11,437 nt of DNA, from the NCBI GenBank assembly GCA_030432795.1, contig JAUILW010000069.1, forward strand, positions 1-11,437, written 5' to 3'. Under the pieces are notes generated by a model, which searched no databases, was not told the DNA's origin, and saw only the letters and a list, made by a program, of their open reading frames with translations. The stretch comes from Gammaproteobacteria bacterium. GTDB taxonomy: Bacteria > Pseudomonadota > Gammaproteobacteria > Pseudomonadales > Azotimanducaceae. Both the position numbers and the translations under genes were made by a program. Positions 1 through 6,243 of this stretch are shown here, piece after piece (the first letter of the stretch is position 1; each line of letters starts with the position of its first letter).

Positions 1-730
1 CCACGGGATGTTCGTCATACACCCGCTCGAGGAGTATCGGCAGCAGGTTGGTGACGTACGAGGCGTAGTTGAACACTGTGCCGGGCGCCGCGACACGCTG
101 CGTGAGATTATTTGTCAGAAAGGCCAGTGTGCCCTCGCCCGCCCCCGTGTCGCCGTAGTAGCCCACCGCCGGTGCGTAGCGCCAATACATGCCGTCGGCG
201 TCGTCGTAATGCTCCTCGCTGTGAATGCCACTCGCCATGTCGAGCGCGTGCTGCACGGTTACGTCTGCCCAAGCCTCGGGCAGCTCCGGAACGAAACTGC
301 ACACCGGCGCATCGAGTTGTAGCCGACCTTCTGCAGCAGCGATACCGATCATCATGGTGGTCAGCGTCTTCGAGCAGGAGTGCAGCAGATGCACGTCACT
401 CGCCGTGAAGCCACCGCGGTAGCTTTCGTGCCGCACCCCTGCGCCATGGAACACCAGCAGGCCATCACACTGCAGGCGCCGTTCCAGCAGCACACTTAGC
501 GGCACGGGACGCTCTAGCAGCGGGTCCTGCACCACGAGATCATCCACCGGCAAACCGGACGCTTCGGGCAGCAGCATCGACCGGGACGGTGGCGACATCA
601 CGGCGGTGCGCATCCGCTGCGTGGTGGTGGTGTGCCCGAGCGCAAGAAACTGCGGCATATCCCAGTTGTTGCCGGCAAAGCCCAGTGCCGATTGGGTCGC
701 GCTTGGCGCGGTTGTGTCAGCCCAGTGCAT
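1..730 (-). CDS. Serine hydrolase, beta-lactamase (class C / PBP4*) fold, 3' end cut by window edge
   Basis: I translated this strand directly; 243 residues are visible and the C-terminus lies outside the window. The SxxK nucleophile motif is SCSK at residues 118-121, preceded by a strand-like segment (GLLVFHGAGVRHESY, residues 90-104). The second motif is NYAS at 221-224, giving the Y-x-S/N tyrosine. HALDMASGIH (161-170) is the typical helix between them. These are marks of the Beta-lactamase Pfam family (PF00144), which covers esterases, 6-aminohexanoate-dimer hydrolase-like amidases and DD-peptidases. No signal peptide is seen, so it is probably cytoplasmic. The ATG follows the MFS stop codon by only 3 nt in the same frame, so the two genes are almost surely co-transcribed. 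The N-terminal 60 residues match nothing I recognise. An esterase or amidase acting on the compound handled by the operon is likelier than a true beta-lactamase. Confidence 0.85.
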   Translation of the reverse strand, partial: MHWADTTAPSATQSALGFAGNNWDMPQFLALGHTTTTQRMRTAVMSPPSRSMLLPEASGLPVDDLVVQDPLLERPVPLSVLLERRLQCDGLLVFHGAGVRHESYRGGFTASDVHLLHSCSKTLTTMMIGIAAAEGRLQLDAPVCSFVPELPEAWADVTVQHALDMASGIHSEEHYDDADGMYWRYAPAVGYYGDTGAGEGTLAFLTNNLTQRVAAPGTVFNYASYVTNLLPILLERVYDEHPV

Positions 731-733
731 GGC

Positions 734-1804
734 TCAGCGCCTTGCCGCCGGCAGCAGCATGACGAGGCTTGCTGCCACGCATATCGCCGCGGTGACGTTG
801 ACGAGAACGAGCCCCACATCGAGCACCAGCGATGCCACGAGCGCCGGGCCGATGGCCGCACCGACGCCGTGAAACGCAGGCGTCGCTGCTACCAGCCGGC
901 CGCTGCCGTCCACGCTCGATACCACGTCGTACTGGTAGGCGAGGGAGTAGTTCCAGGAAAAGTTGTACAAGGCCAGGCCCACCACGAAGATGGCCAGCGT
1001 TGCCGTCTCCGTCATCAGCAGCAGCGATACGAGTGTGAGCATGGCAGCCACAGACAGCGGCACGGCGTAACCCCAGCGCACCCCCTGCCACGCAGCCAGA
1101 AGCGCGCCGGCCATGCCGAACGCCACGCCCACAGCGAGGGCTCTACCGAGTGCCGCGGCATCGAAACCCGCCGCGTCGCCGATACGCTCCACATAGGACC
1201 AGAAGCTGCCCACGTTGGCGAAGAAGAACAGGCATCCCACGAGCGCGAGCATCGAGGCCGCAGATACCCTGCCAGAGGACGCCGATTCGGGAGCGGATAC
1301 GGCTGCCGTGTGTCGCGGCAGAAGCTGCGCCAGCACGATGCCGACAACGCCCATACCCGCCAGTACATACAGGCACATGGCGAACCCACCCGGCACGGCA
1401 AACCAGGGCATGCCCAGCATACCGAGCACCTGGAAGGCTACCTGGCTGGTCACCGAATAGCCGAACAGGCGCGCGCTGTCGTTCGCTGCGGAAAGTACCG
1501 TCAGCGCAAAGGAGTAGACGGCGCCCGCACCCAGGCTCGCGAGCAGAATGCAGCCCCACAACAGCGCACCGTATTCGAGCTGCGCTGCGCTCACCTGACC
1601 CGCGACCTGCACGACCAGGGCGGCAACACACAGCGCCGTCCACGAGGCCCGATGCACCAGCACGGTGGCGATGAGGCTCGCAACCGCAGAGCCGGCCATG
1701 ATCCCTGAACCCATCAGGCCCACCTGCGCCTCGTCGAGGCCGAGATCGGCAACCGCTGCGCCGAGCAGCACCGGCAGCACCAGAAAGCCCGCGGCGCTGA
1801 TCAC
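734..1804 (-). CDS. MFS transporter, 12 TM
   Basis: The protein is almost entirely hydrophobic. Six membrane segments (about residues 2-19, 30-50, 55-74, 79-105, 119-137, 142-161) are followed by a polar linker (162-183) and six more (184-206, 217-238, 245-264, 268-290, 305-327, 332-352). This is the 6+6 plan of the major facilitator superfamily, acting in the inner membrane. The 356 residues are slightly short for the family. The start given is a GTG that falls inside the first membrane helix. The frame stays open upstream through 1867 without an ATG, so the true start may be a CTG at 1861-1859, which overlaps the stop of the dehydrogenase (CTGA), or another rare codon. That would add up to 19 residues. 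The transporter lies between an acyl-CoA dehydrogenase and a hydrolase, which suggests import or export of a substrate or product of that pathway. The substrate is unknown. Confidence 0.88.
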   Translation of the reverse strand: MISAAGFLVLPVLLGAAVADLGLDEAQVGLMGSGIMAGSAVASLIATVLVHRASWTALCVAALVVQVAGQVSAAQLEYGALLWGCILLASLGAGAVYSFALTVLSAANDSARLFGYSVTSQVAFQVLGMLGMPWFAVPGGFAMCLYVLAGMGVVGIVLAQLLPRHTAAVSAPESASSGRVSAASMLALVGCLFFFANVGSFWSYVERIGDAAGFDAAALGRALAVGVAFGMAGALLAAWQGVRWGYAVPLSVAAMLTLVSLLLMTETATLAIFVVGLALYNFSWNYSLAYQYDVVSSVDGSGRLVAATPAFHGVGAAIGPALVASLVLDVGLVLVNVTAAICVAASLVMLLPAARR

Positions 1805-1857
1805 GGTGAGCGCGAGCGCCGCGGCTTTGGCCGGGACGCTCAGCGCCTTTGCCGCTG

Positions 1858-3084
1858 TCAGAGCAGATCACCCCCACAAGCGGATGCGGTGGTGCCGTAC
1901 TTCTCGTACGCCTTGATGACGTTGGCACCCGTGCGCCAGCGGTGCACCTCGTCCGGGCCATCCACCAACCGTTGCGAACGGATGCCGATGTACCAGCGTG
2001 CCAGCGGCGTGTCATGGCTGTATCCCAGCGCGCCATGCAGCTGCAGCGCCGTATCCACCACCTGGTGCACCATGTGCGCAAGGAACACCTTGGCTATGCC
2101 GTTTTCCTGGCGCAGATCCATGCCCTGCTCCGCCTTCCAGGCGATGTGCAGGAGCATCAGGCGCGCCTTGTAGATCTCTGCTGCGCAATCCGCGAGCATC
2201 CAGCGCACACCCTGGCGGTCGGCGAGACGCTTACCGAACGTGGAGCGGTTCACCACCTGTTCGGCCGCCAGATCCAGCGCCCGCTGGGCGATGGCGACGT
2301 TGTGCATGCCATGACGCAAACGCCCATAAGCCAGGCGATGCTGACCCATGTTGAAACCCTGACCGCGGCCACCGAGGATGTTGTCGCGCGGCACCCGCAG
2401 GTTGTCGATCTTGATTTCGGAGTGCGAGCCGCCGAGCTTCAGGCCCAACTCGGTGTGCGGCTGCATGGTCTCGATATTGCGGATGATCTGGTAGCCTGGG
2501 TTCGGCAGCTCGACGATGAACGTGCTGTACTGTTCGTGCCGAGGGGCATCCGGATCGGTCTTGGCCATGACCACGGCGATGTCCGCCACGCTGGCGGATG
2601 AGGAGAACCACTTCTCGCCGTTGAGCACCCACTCATCGCCATCGAGCACGGCAGTGGTCTGCATGCCGGTGGCGTCCGCGCCTGCGGCCTTCTCGGTCAT
2701 GGAGTAGCAGATGCGCTTCTCGCCGTTGAGCAGCGGTCCGAGATAGCGCGCCTTCTGGTCTTCGGTACCGTGCTCCAGGAGCGTGAGCATAGTGGCGTCG
2801 TCGGGGCCCTGGGTGTTCAGCGACAGAGCGCCGAGAAAGCTCTCACCGAGCTCCATCTGCACCAGCGCGTTCGCCAGCGGCTTGAGGCCCATGCCGCCAT
2901 GCTCCACCGGCACGAACGGACACCACAGACCCTGTGCACGGGCTTTCTCGCGAAGGCCGGCGAGCACGGTTTCGAAGTTGTCTGCGGTGCAGCCCTCTTC
3001 TGCCGGTATGCACTCGTTCTGCACGAATGCGCGTACTTTCTCGCGGACCGCTTTGGTTTCCGCGGGTATTTCGAAATCGATCAT
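1858..3084 (-). CDS. Acyl-CoA dehydrogenase family protein (ACAD10/11-like)
   Basis: This is a full-length, 408-residue flavoenzyme of the acyl-CoA dehydrogenase family, which oxidises acyl-CoA to 2-enoyl-CoA and passes electrons to ETF. The FAD/substrate signature YSMTEKAAGAD is at 127-137, followed by DGDEWVLNGEKWFSS (148-162). The GGRGQGF segment (238-244), NRSTFGKRLADRQGV (279-293) and LHGALGYSHDTPLAR (349-363) are family landmarks. The C-terminal motif VDGPDEVH (374-381), in place of the usual YEGT, is typical of the ACAD10/11-like branch, which tends to act on long or branched acyl-CoAs. The catalytic-base position therefore appears to be Asp375. The start is well supported: a strong GGGGAGAGG ribosome site at 3092-3100 lies 7 nt before the ATG. 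It is the first gene of the left operon. Confidence 0.96.
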   Translation of the reverse strand: MIDFEIPAETKAVREKVRAFVQNECIPAEEGCTADNFETVLAGLREKARAQGLWCPFVPVEHGGMGLKPLANALVQMELGESFLGALSLNTQGPDDATMLTLLEHGTEDQKARYLGPLLNGEKRICYSMTEKAAGADATGMQTTAVLDGDEWVLNGEKWFSSSASVADIAVVMAKTDPDAPRHEQYSTFIVELPNPGYQIIRNIETMQPHTELGLKLGGSHSEIKIDNLRVPRDNILGGRGQGFNMGQHRLAYGRLRHGMHNVAIAQRALDLAAEQVVNRSTFGKRLADRQGVRWMLADCAAEIYKARLMLLHIAWKAEQGMDLRQENGIAKVFLAHMVHQVVDTALQLHGALGYSHDTPLARWYIGIRSQRLVDGPDEVHRWRTGANVIKAYEKYGTTASACGGDLL

Positions 3085-3091
3085 GGCAATG

Positions 3092-3100
3092 CCTCTCCCC
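3092..3100 (-). promoter_or_regulatory. Ribosome binding site of the acyl-CoA dehydrogenase
   Basis: On the minus strand the sequence reads GGGGAGAGG, 7 nt before the ATG at 3084-3082. It is a near-consensus Shine-Dalgarno site and fixes the start codon. Confidence 0.8.
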
Positions 3101-3105
3101 AGTAA

Positions 3106-3119
3106 ATGTCGGCGGACAT
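3106..3119. promoter_or_regulatory. Inverted repeat ATGTC-GGCG-GACAT, candidate operator
   Basis: A perfect 5-bp inverted repeat with a 4-nt centre (ATGTCGGCGGACAT) overlaps the predicted -10 box and transcription start of the dehydrogenase operon. A repressor bound there, for example a TetR-family protein as often found with acyl-CoA genes, would block initiation. No regulator gene is present beside it in the window, so the operator role is an inference. Confidence 0.35.
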
Positions 3120-3146
3120 GCTAGGCCATCATCAGGCAATCGCCAA
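3118..3146 (-). promoter_or_regulatory. Predicted sigma70-type promoter for the dehydrogenase operon
   Basis: On the minus strand TTGGCG (3146-3141) and TAGCAT (3123-3118) are separated by exactly 17 nt. Each hexamer matches the sigma70 consensus at four of six positions. The start of transcription would fall near 3110, leaving a short leader that contains the ribosome site. The assignment is by pattern only. Confidence 0.4.
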
Positions 3147-3257
3147 CCAGCGCGACTGCAGGGGGCAGTCGCAGCGAAACAACTCAGCCTCAATATCGGC
3201 AAAGGCCTTAACCTTCAGCGTGTTGCCGAATGGGTAGAGAAAGACCTCGGTGCACGG
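3132..3257 (-). pseudogene. 3' remnant of a VOC/glyoxalase-family gene
   Basis: Reading the minus strand in one frame down to a TGA at 3134-3132 gives a tail that matches the C-terminus of the intact VOC protein at 4624-5058. The relic has GNTLKVKAFADIEAELFR where the intact protein has GNALEFKAFADIDAELFR. The match extends back to a CT pair that aligns with CT at residues 116-117 of the intact protein. The alignment is ungapped, but both DNA and protein differ at many sites, so this is an older paralogue rather than a fresh copy. The relic carries about 13 extra residues after the family's usual end. The first roughly 110 codons are missing, and at about 3257 the sequence changes abruptly into an IS3-family orfA. 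Confidence 0.8.
3152..3172. repeat. Perfect 8-bp hairpin with 5-nt loop
   Basis: GCGACTGC (3152-3159) and GCAGTCGC (3165-3172) are exact reverse complements around the loop AGGGG. There is no T-tract on either side, so it is not a canonical intrinsic terminator. It lies inside the VOC relic, just downstream of the last residues that align with the intact VOC gene, and just upstream of the dehydrogenase promoter. It could shield the operon from read-through or be a scar. Confidence 0.5.
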
Positions 3258-3420
3258 CTCATGCCGTGTTCCCGGTACAGGTCACGAACTGGGACACCCG
3301 AACCAGCCCGTATCAGGATCGCCAGGATCTCGTCGTCGCGATAGCGAGATATCTTCATTGCGGAATCTCCCTTGCTGGAAAACGCTACTTCTAAACACCG
3401 CTAGTTTCCTGGGGGATTAC
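3257..3420 (-). mobile_element. IS3-family insertion sequence, left-end fragment with truncated orfA
   Basis: An ATG at 3358-3356, preceded by a good AGGGAGA ribosome site, opens a reading frame starting MKISRYRDDEILAIL and continuing GVPVRDLYREHGMS. This is the standard N-terminal helix-turn-helix of IS3-family OrfA, the transposase DNA-binding subunit. After about residue 34 the match stops and the frame runs to a TGA at 3217-3215, giving a 47-codon dead product. Beyond the start, the stretch ending at 3420 reads TAATCCCCCAGGAAACTAG on the minus strand, which resembles the terminal repeat of this family. The rest of orfA, all of orfB and the right end are gone. Identification of the protein fragment is firm; the exact terminus is approximate. 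Confidence 0.8.
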
Positions 3421-3489
3421 CGCTCCATGCCGCCCCTTCTGTAGGAAATAATCGAACATCTTCAACTAAATAAGTCGCCTTCTAGACAA

Positions 3490-3520
3490 CCTAATTAGGA
3501 GCAATGAACCGGTGCTCCTA
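3490..3520. repeat. Overlapping palindrome and inverted repeat upstream of the small peptide gene
   Basis: CCTAATTAGG (3490-3499) is a perfect 10-bp palindrome. It overlaps a perfect 8-bp inverted repeat, TAGGAGCA (3496-3503) and TGCTCCTA (3513-3520), with a 9-nt loop. The 3421-3668 stretch around it is visibly more AT-rich than the flanking genes and has no credible coding frame. I found no convincing -35/-10 pair in it. The repeats could be an operator for the gene at 3669 or the trace of an excised element. Confidence 0.45.
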
Positions 3521-3654
3521 GCACTCAGCGAAGTAGATCCAATGAATTCAGCGGTTTGCCAAACTACTCACGGTAAGGAAAGCCCTGGCACGTCGCTTGC
3601 TTTACCTCAATAGAACAGCAACAACGCCGATTTCAAGTTCACACCTGGATCGGT

Positions 3655-3660
3655 AGAGGA
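3655..3660 (+). promoter_or_regulatory. Ribosome binding site of the small GG-leader peptide gene
   Basis: AGAGGA lies 8 nt before the ATG at 3669. It supports this small frame as a genuine gene and fixes its start. Confidence 0.65.
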
Positions 3661-3668
3661 ACAGAGCA

Positions 3669-3980
3669 ATGGCCAGAATCAAGCTTGAAGAATTGTCAGA
3701 CGTGCACGACCTGAGCGAACAGGGCAGCCGGCGCATCATCGGGGGTGCATTTCTCTCCGGGTTCCCGGGAGCGATGCAAGCAGGGACTTTCTCCGTGCTT
3801 GCGATGGGCGCGACGCAAGCGGGGAGCATCGGATTCCAGTACGGGTCCCTGTCGCTCAAGCCCGCAGGAGCGTACACGATCGGCATTTCTCCTTTTCAAA
3901 CACATCGTATGATTTCGCAAAATCTCCTGAGTGCCGCCAACATGGCCATGGGCAGACTCGACTCCCTCTTGGGCGGCTAA
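3669..3980 (+). CDS. Small secreted-peptide precursor with double-glycine-type leader (bacteriocin/RiPP-like), function unknown
   Basis: This is a 103-residue protein with a good ribosome site. Its N-terminus is acidic-amphipathic (MARIKLEELSDVH) and leads into DLSEQGSRRIIGG, ending at Gly25-Gly26. Counted from the cleavage point, Leu(-12), Ser(-11), Ile(-4), Gly(-2) and Gly(-1) fit the double-glycine leader consensus; Ser at -7 does not. Such leaders are cut during export by C39-peptidase ABC transporters or guide RiPP enzymes. The following 77 residues are rich in Gly, Ala, Ser and Met, contain no cysteine, have amphipathic stretches and end again in GG. The lack of cysteine argues against lanthionine or disulfide classes. 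No maturase, immunity or transporter gene adjoins it, and relics of IS elements lie on both sides. It may be an orphan served by machinery elsewhere. A non-exported small protein with a chance GG cannot be excluded. Confidence 0.65.
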   Translation: MARIKLEELSDVHDLSEQGSRRIIGGAFLSGFPGAMQAGTFSVLAMGATQAGSIGFQYGSLSLKPAGAYTIGISPFQTHRMISQNLLSAANMAMGRLDSLLGG

Positions 3981-4109
3981 GGATCTCGGACCGATATTGG
4001 TTGCGACGTCACCGCGGCGGGAAGGCTACCGATCACAACGGTGAGAGGTGTCGGCGATGGTCAGGATGAGGGGCCAACCGTGCAGGAGGCGAGCGTTCAA
4101 TGACCATAG

Positions 4110-4466
4110 ATTACGGACTTCCAGCAGCTCCGCCGCGGCCGTTGTTCTCCCGGCCTGCGCGCCATCGAAACGCACCTGATCAGAAAGGCAGGAATCACCC
4201 GCGACAGCGGCGCGCGATCAGGCGCCATCCCCTTTATCCAGCGTTTCGGCTCCGACCTGAACCTCAACGTGCACCTACATATGCTCATCCCTGACGGGTA
4301 TACGCCCTCAAACACGGCCTGCCATCACGCCGTCATAGACAAGATCATCAACCGCATCAAGAAGTCCCGCACCCCGCTCGTGCAGCCCCAAGGTCCGACT
4401 CTCCAACAACCTCGAACCAACCCAACGACCGCAGGGGCTAGGCGTTGCGCAGCCGCCTCAGGCTGA
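4110..4466 (+). mobile_element. IS91-family transposase fragment
   Basis: The frame is open from 4110 (after a TAG at 4107-4109) to 4466. From about 4152 it reads LRAIETHLIRKAGITR and then QRFGSDLNLNVHLHML. The second segment closely follows the conserved IS91/IS801 motif, QRFGSALNLNVHFHML-like in the family, in which the paired histidines belong to the HUH nuclease site. The zinc-ribbon N-terminus and the C-terminal half with the catalytic tyrosine region are absent. After the PDG at 4302-4310 only a weak resemblance remains (AVIDKIINRIKKS), consistent with an internal deletion and decay. A GTG at 4269 could open a 65-residue product, but it would not be functional. Confidence 0.78.
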
Positions 4467-4623
4467 CATTCCATCGCCGTAAGCCAGTCGCACAACCCGG
4501 CGCCAGCGGATCACTTTTTTTTGCGCCGCCGGCCATCACATCAGATTCCACCTTCTCAGGCCAACCTCTCAAGCGCCGCGATACTTCCTTTCCTCCAAAA
4601 ACAGCGTGAATCGTTCCTATCCG
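4467..4623. other. Non-coding interval with a T8 run
   Basis: No credible gene is seen between the IS91 relic and the VOC gene. A run of eight T lies at 4515-4522 within the loop of a weak GC stem (CCGGCG at 4497-4502 with CGCCGG at 4527-4532). The T-run is not placed after the stem, so this is not a standard terminator for either strand. Confidence 0.5.
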
Positions 4624-5058
4624 TCAGCTGCGGCGGAAGAGCTCCGCGTCGATATCGGCAAAGGCCTTGAACTCCAGCGCGTTGCCAGAGGGATCGAGGA
4701 AGAACATGGTGCACTGCTCGCCGGGCTGGCCGGCGAAGCGCACGTAGGGTTCTATGATGAAGGATTCGACGAACCCCCGCGCCCGGTCTGCCAGCGCATG
4801 CCAGCGCGGCAGGTCCAGCACCACACCGCAGTGCGGCACCGGCACATCGTGCGCGTCCACCGGGTTGCTGATCCGCGGCACCTGCCCGTCGGCTCCGAGG
4901 GCCGTGTTCAGATGCACGACGAACTGGTGACCGAACATGTCGAAATCCACCCAATGCTCGGCGCTACGCCCCTCAGGCAGGCCCAGCTGCTCGCCGTAGA
5001 AATGACGCGCCTCTGCGATGTCGCGCACCTGCACAGCCACATGGAACGGAGTGAGCAT
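4624..5058 (-). CDS. VOC (glyoxalase/dioxygenase superfamily) protein
   Basis: A 144-residue protein with the paired beta-alpha-beta-beta-beta modules of the vicinal oxygen chelate superfamily. The first module opens with FHVAVQVRDIAEARHFYGEQLG (split here: FHVAVQVRDI at 5-14, then HFYGEQLG at 19-26). The second contains VPHCGVVLDL (74-83) and ends with MFFLDPSGNALEFKAF (118-133). His6, His76 and Glu129 occupy the usual metal-ligand places, so a metal-dependent lyase, isomerase or dioxygenase activity is likely. Glyoxalase I itself cannot be claimed. There is no signal peptide. It starts 3 nt after the stop of the serine hydrolase, making it the last gene of the right operon. A decayed relative of its C-terminus lies 1.4 kb away at 3132-3257. 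Confidence 0.9.
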   Translation of the reverse strand: MLTPFHVAVQVRDIAEARHFYGEQLGLPEGRSAEHWVDFDMFGHQFVVHLNTALGADGQVPRISNPVDAHDVPVPHCGVVLDLPRWHALADRARGFVESFIIEPYVRFAGQPGEQCTMFFLDPSGNALEFKAFADIDAELFRRS

Positions 5059-5061
5059 GCC

Positions 5062-6243
5062 TCAGCGCAGCGCCGCGCGCAGGGCCGCCAGGGCCGCCGT
5101 CTGGTGCGCGTGGTAGTCCGTACGCACCGCCGCCGGGGCGTTGCTGTGCATGGCGATCACAAGCCCACTTGCCGGATCGATGCGAATGGTCTGGCCAAAA
5201 ATGCCGCGCGCGGAATAGGCGCCGTCGCCATCCAGCCACCACAGATAACCATACCCGTCATAGCCCCGGGAAGGTGCGATGGACTCGGCCATCCAGCCCT
5301 CCGGCAGCACCCGGGTACCATCGGCGAGCACGCCATCGGCCAGTGCAAACATGCCGATGCGCGCGTAGTCGCGCAGCGTCGCATTGATGCAGCAACCGCC
5401 AAGCTCACCGCCGCCGGCCTCCCCCAGCATCCAGTAGGCATCCGCCTGCATGCCAAACGGCTGCCAGATGCGGTGCGACAGGTAGGTGGCGGCATTGTTG
5501 CCGATCGCAGCGCGCAGAAGCTCACCCGCCAGATTCGTTTCGCCGGTGTTGTAGTTGAACTTCTCACCCGGTGCGGCGTCGTTGGGGAGATCTGCCAGGT
5601 AGCGCACGAGCGCCACGCCATTGGCCGCGCCCGCTCGGGAGACATCCGAATTCGGGTCGGCGTAGTCTTCATTCCAGCGCACGCCGGACGCCATGTTGAG
5701 CACATTGCGTATGGTCGTGTTTTCGTAGGAGGTGCCGCGCAACCTCGGCAGGTAGTGCACGACCGGCTCGTCGACGCTGACGATGAAACCATCGTGGATG
5801 GCCGCACCGATGAGCAGCGAGGTAACAGATTTTGTCACGGAGAAGCTGATCCAGCGGGCGTCCGCATCATGACCGTCGGCGTAGTGCTCGTAGAGGACTT
5901 TACCGTTCTGCACGACAATCAGGCCCATGGCCGCAGGATCAGCGAGAAACTCCGCCACCGTGTAGCGCTTGCCGTCCACCTCGTAGCTGACGTCGCTGAG
6001 ATCGCGCGTAGCGGGCTCGAGGTCGAGCACCTGCGCACCGGCTTCGATGCGGCGCACCGGCAGGATCTGGTCGATGCTGGCGAAGCCGACGCGCCGCTGC
6101 GGCGTCGACCAGAACAGCAGGCTGCCACGCCCATCGGCTGCCTGCTGCAGCTCCGTCAGCGCAATCACTGCCTGCTTGTTAGGTGCAGCACAAGCCGAGG
6201 CCAGCATAATCGCCAGCAGCGGCAACAAAACACGCAAGCTCAT
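5062..6243 (-). CDS. Serine hydrolase, beta-lactamase fold, probable lipoprotein (6-aminohexanoate-dimer hydrolase-like)
   Basis: A 393-residue exported protein. The N-terminus MSLRVLLPLLAIMLASAC is a hydrophobic signal with a likely lipid-attachment Cys18; Ala at -3 makes the lipobox slightly atypical. The catalytic SxxK motif is SVTK at 135-138, following RWISF. The second motif is the tyrosine Y231 in KFNYNTGETN (228-237). NMASGVRWNEDY (183-194) and YGYLWWLDGDG (331-341) are typical of the NylB/EstB-like branch, and GIFGQTIRIDP (347-357) replaces the KTG strand of true beta-lactamases. An amidase or esterase facing the periplasm is therefore likelier than antibiotic resistance. Its ATG overlaps the stop codon of the upstream monooxygenase gene (ATGA), so the two are translationally coupled. 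The VOC gene follows after 3 nt. Confidence 0.92.
   Translation of the reverse strand: MSLRVLLPLLAIMLASACAAPNKQAVIALTELQQAADGRGSLLFWSTPQRRVGFASIDQILPVRRIEAGAQVLDLEPATRDLSDVSYEVDGKRYTVAEFLADPAAMGLIVVQNGKVLYEHYADGHDADARWISFSVTKSVTSLLIGAAIHDGFIVSVDEPVVHYLPRLRGTSYENTTIRNVLNMASGVRWNEDYADPNSDVSRAGAANGVALVRYLADLPNDAAPGEKFNYNTGETNLAGELLRAAIGNNAATYLSHRIWQPFGMQADAYWMLGEAGGGELGGCCINATLRDYARIGMFALADGVLADGTRVLPEGWMAESIAPSRGYDGYGYLWWLDGDGAYSARGIFGQTIRIDPASGLVIAMHSNAPAAVRTDYHAHQTAALAALRAALR

Noticed and set aside
632..1708. Plus-strand open frame of 358 codons
   Set aside because: It is antisense to the MFS transporter, is very rich in Arg, His and Gln and matches no family; a shadow frame.
3215..3358. 47-codon IS3 orfA/scar frame as a functional small protein
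   Set aside because: Only the OrfA head is recognisable, and the remaining residues are VOC DNA read out of frame; it is best seen as a dead fragment.
4497..4532. GC stem with a T8 run as a possible terminator
   Set aside because: The T-run is in the loop, not after the stem, and the stem is short with a loop of more than 20 nt.
5062..6243. Antibiotic-resistance beta-lactamase
   Set aside because: The SxxK and tyrosine motifs are present, but the KTG box is absent and the sequence fits the esterase/amidase branch in a catabolic operon.
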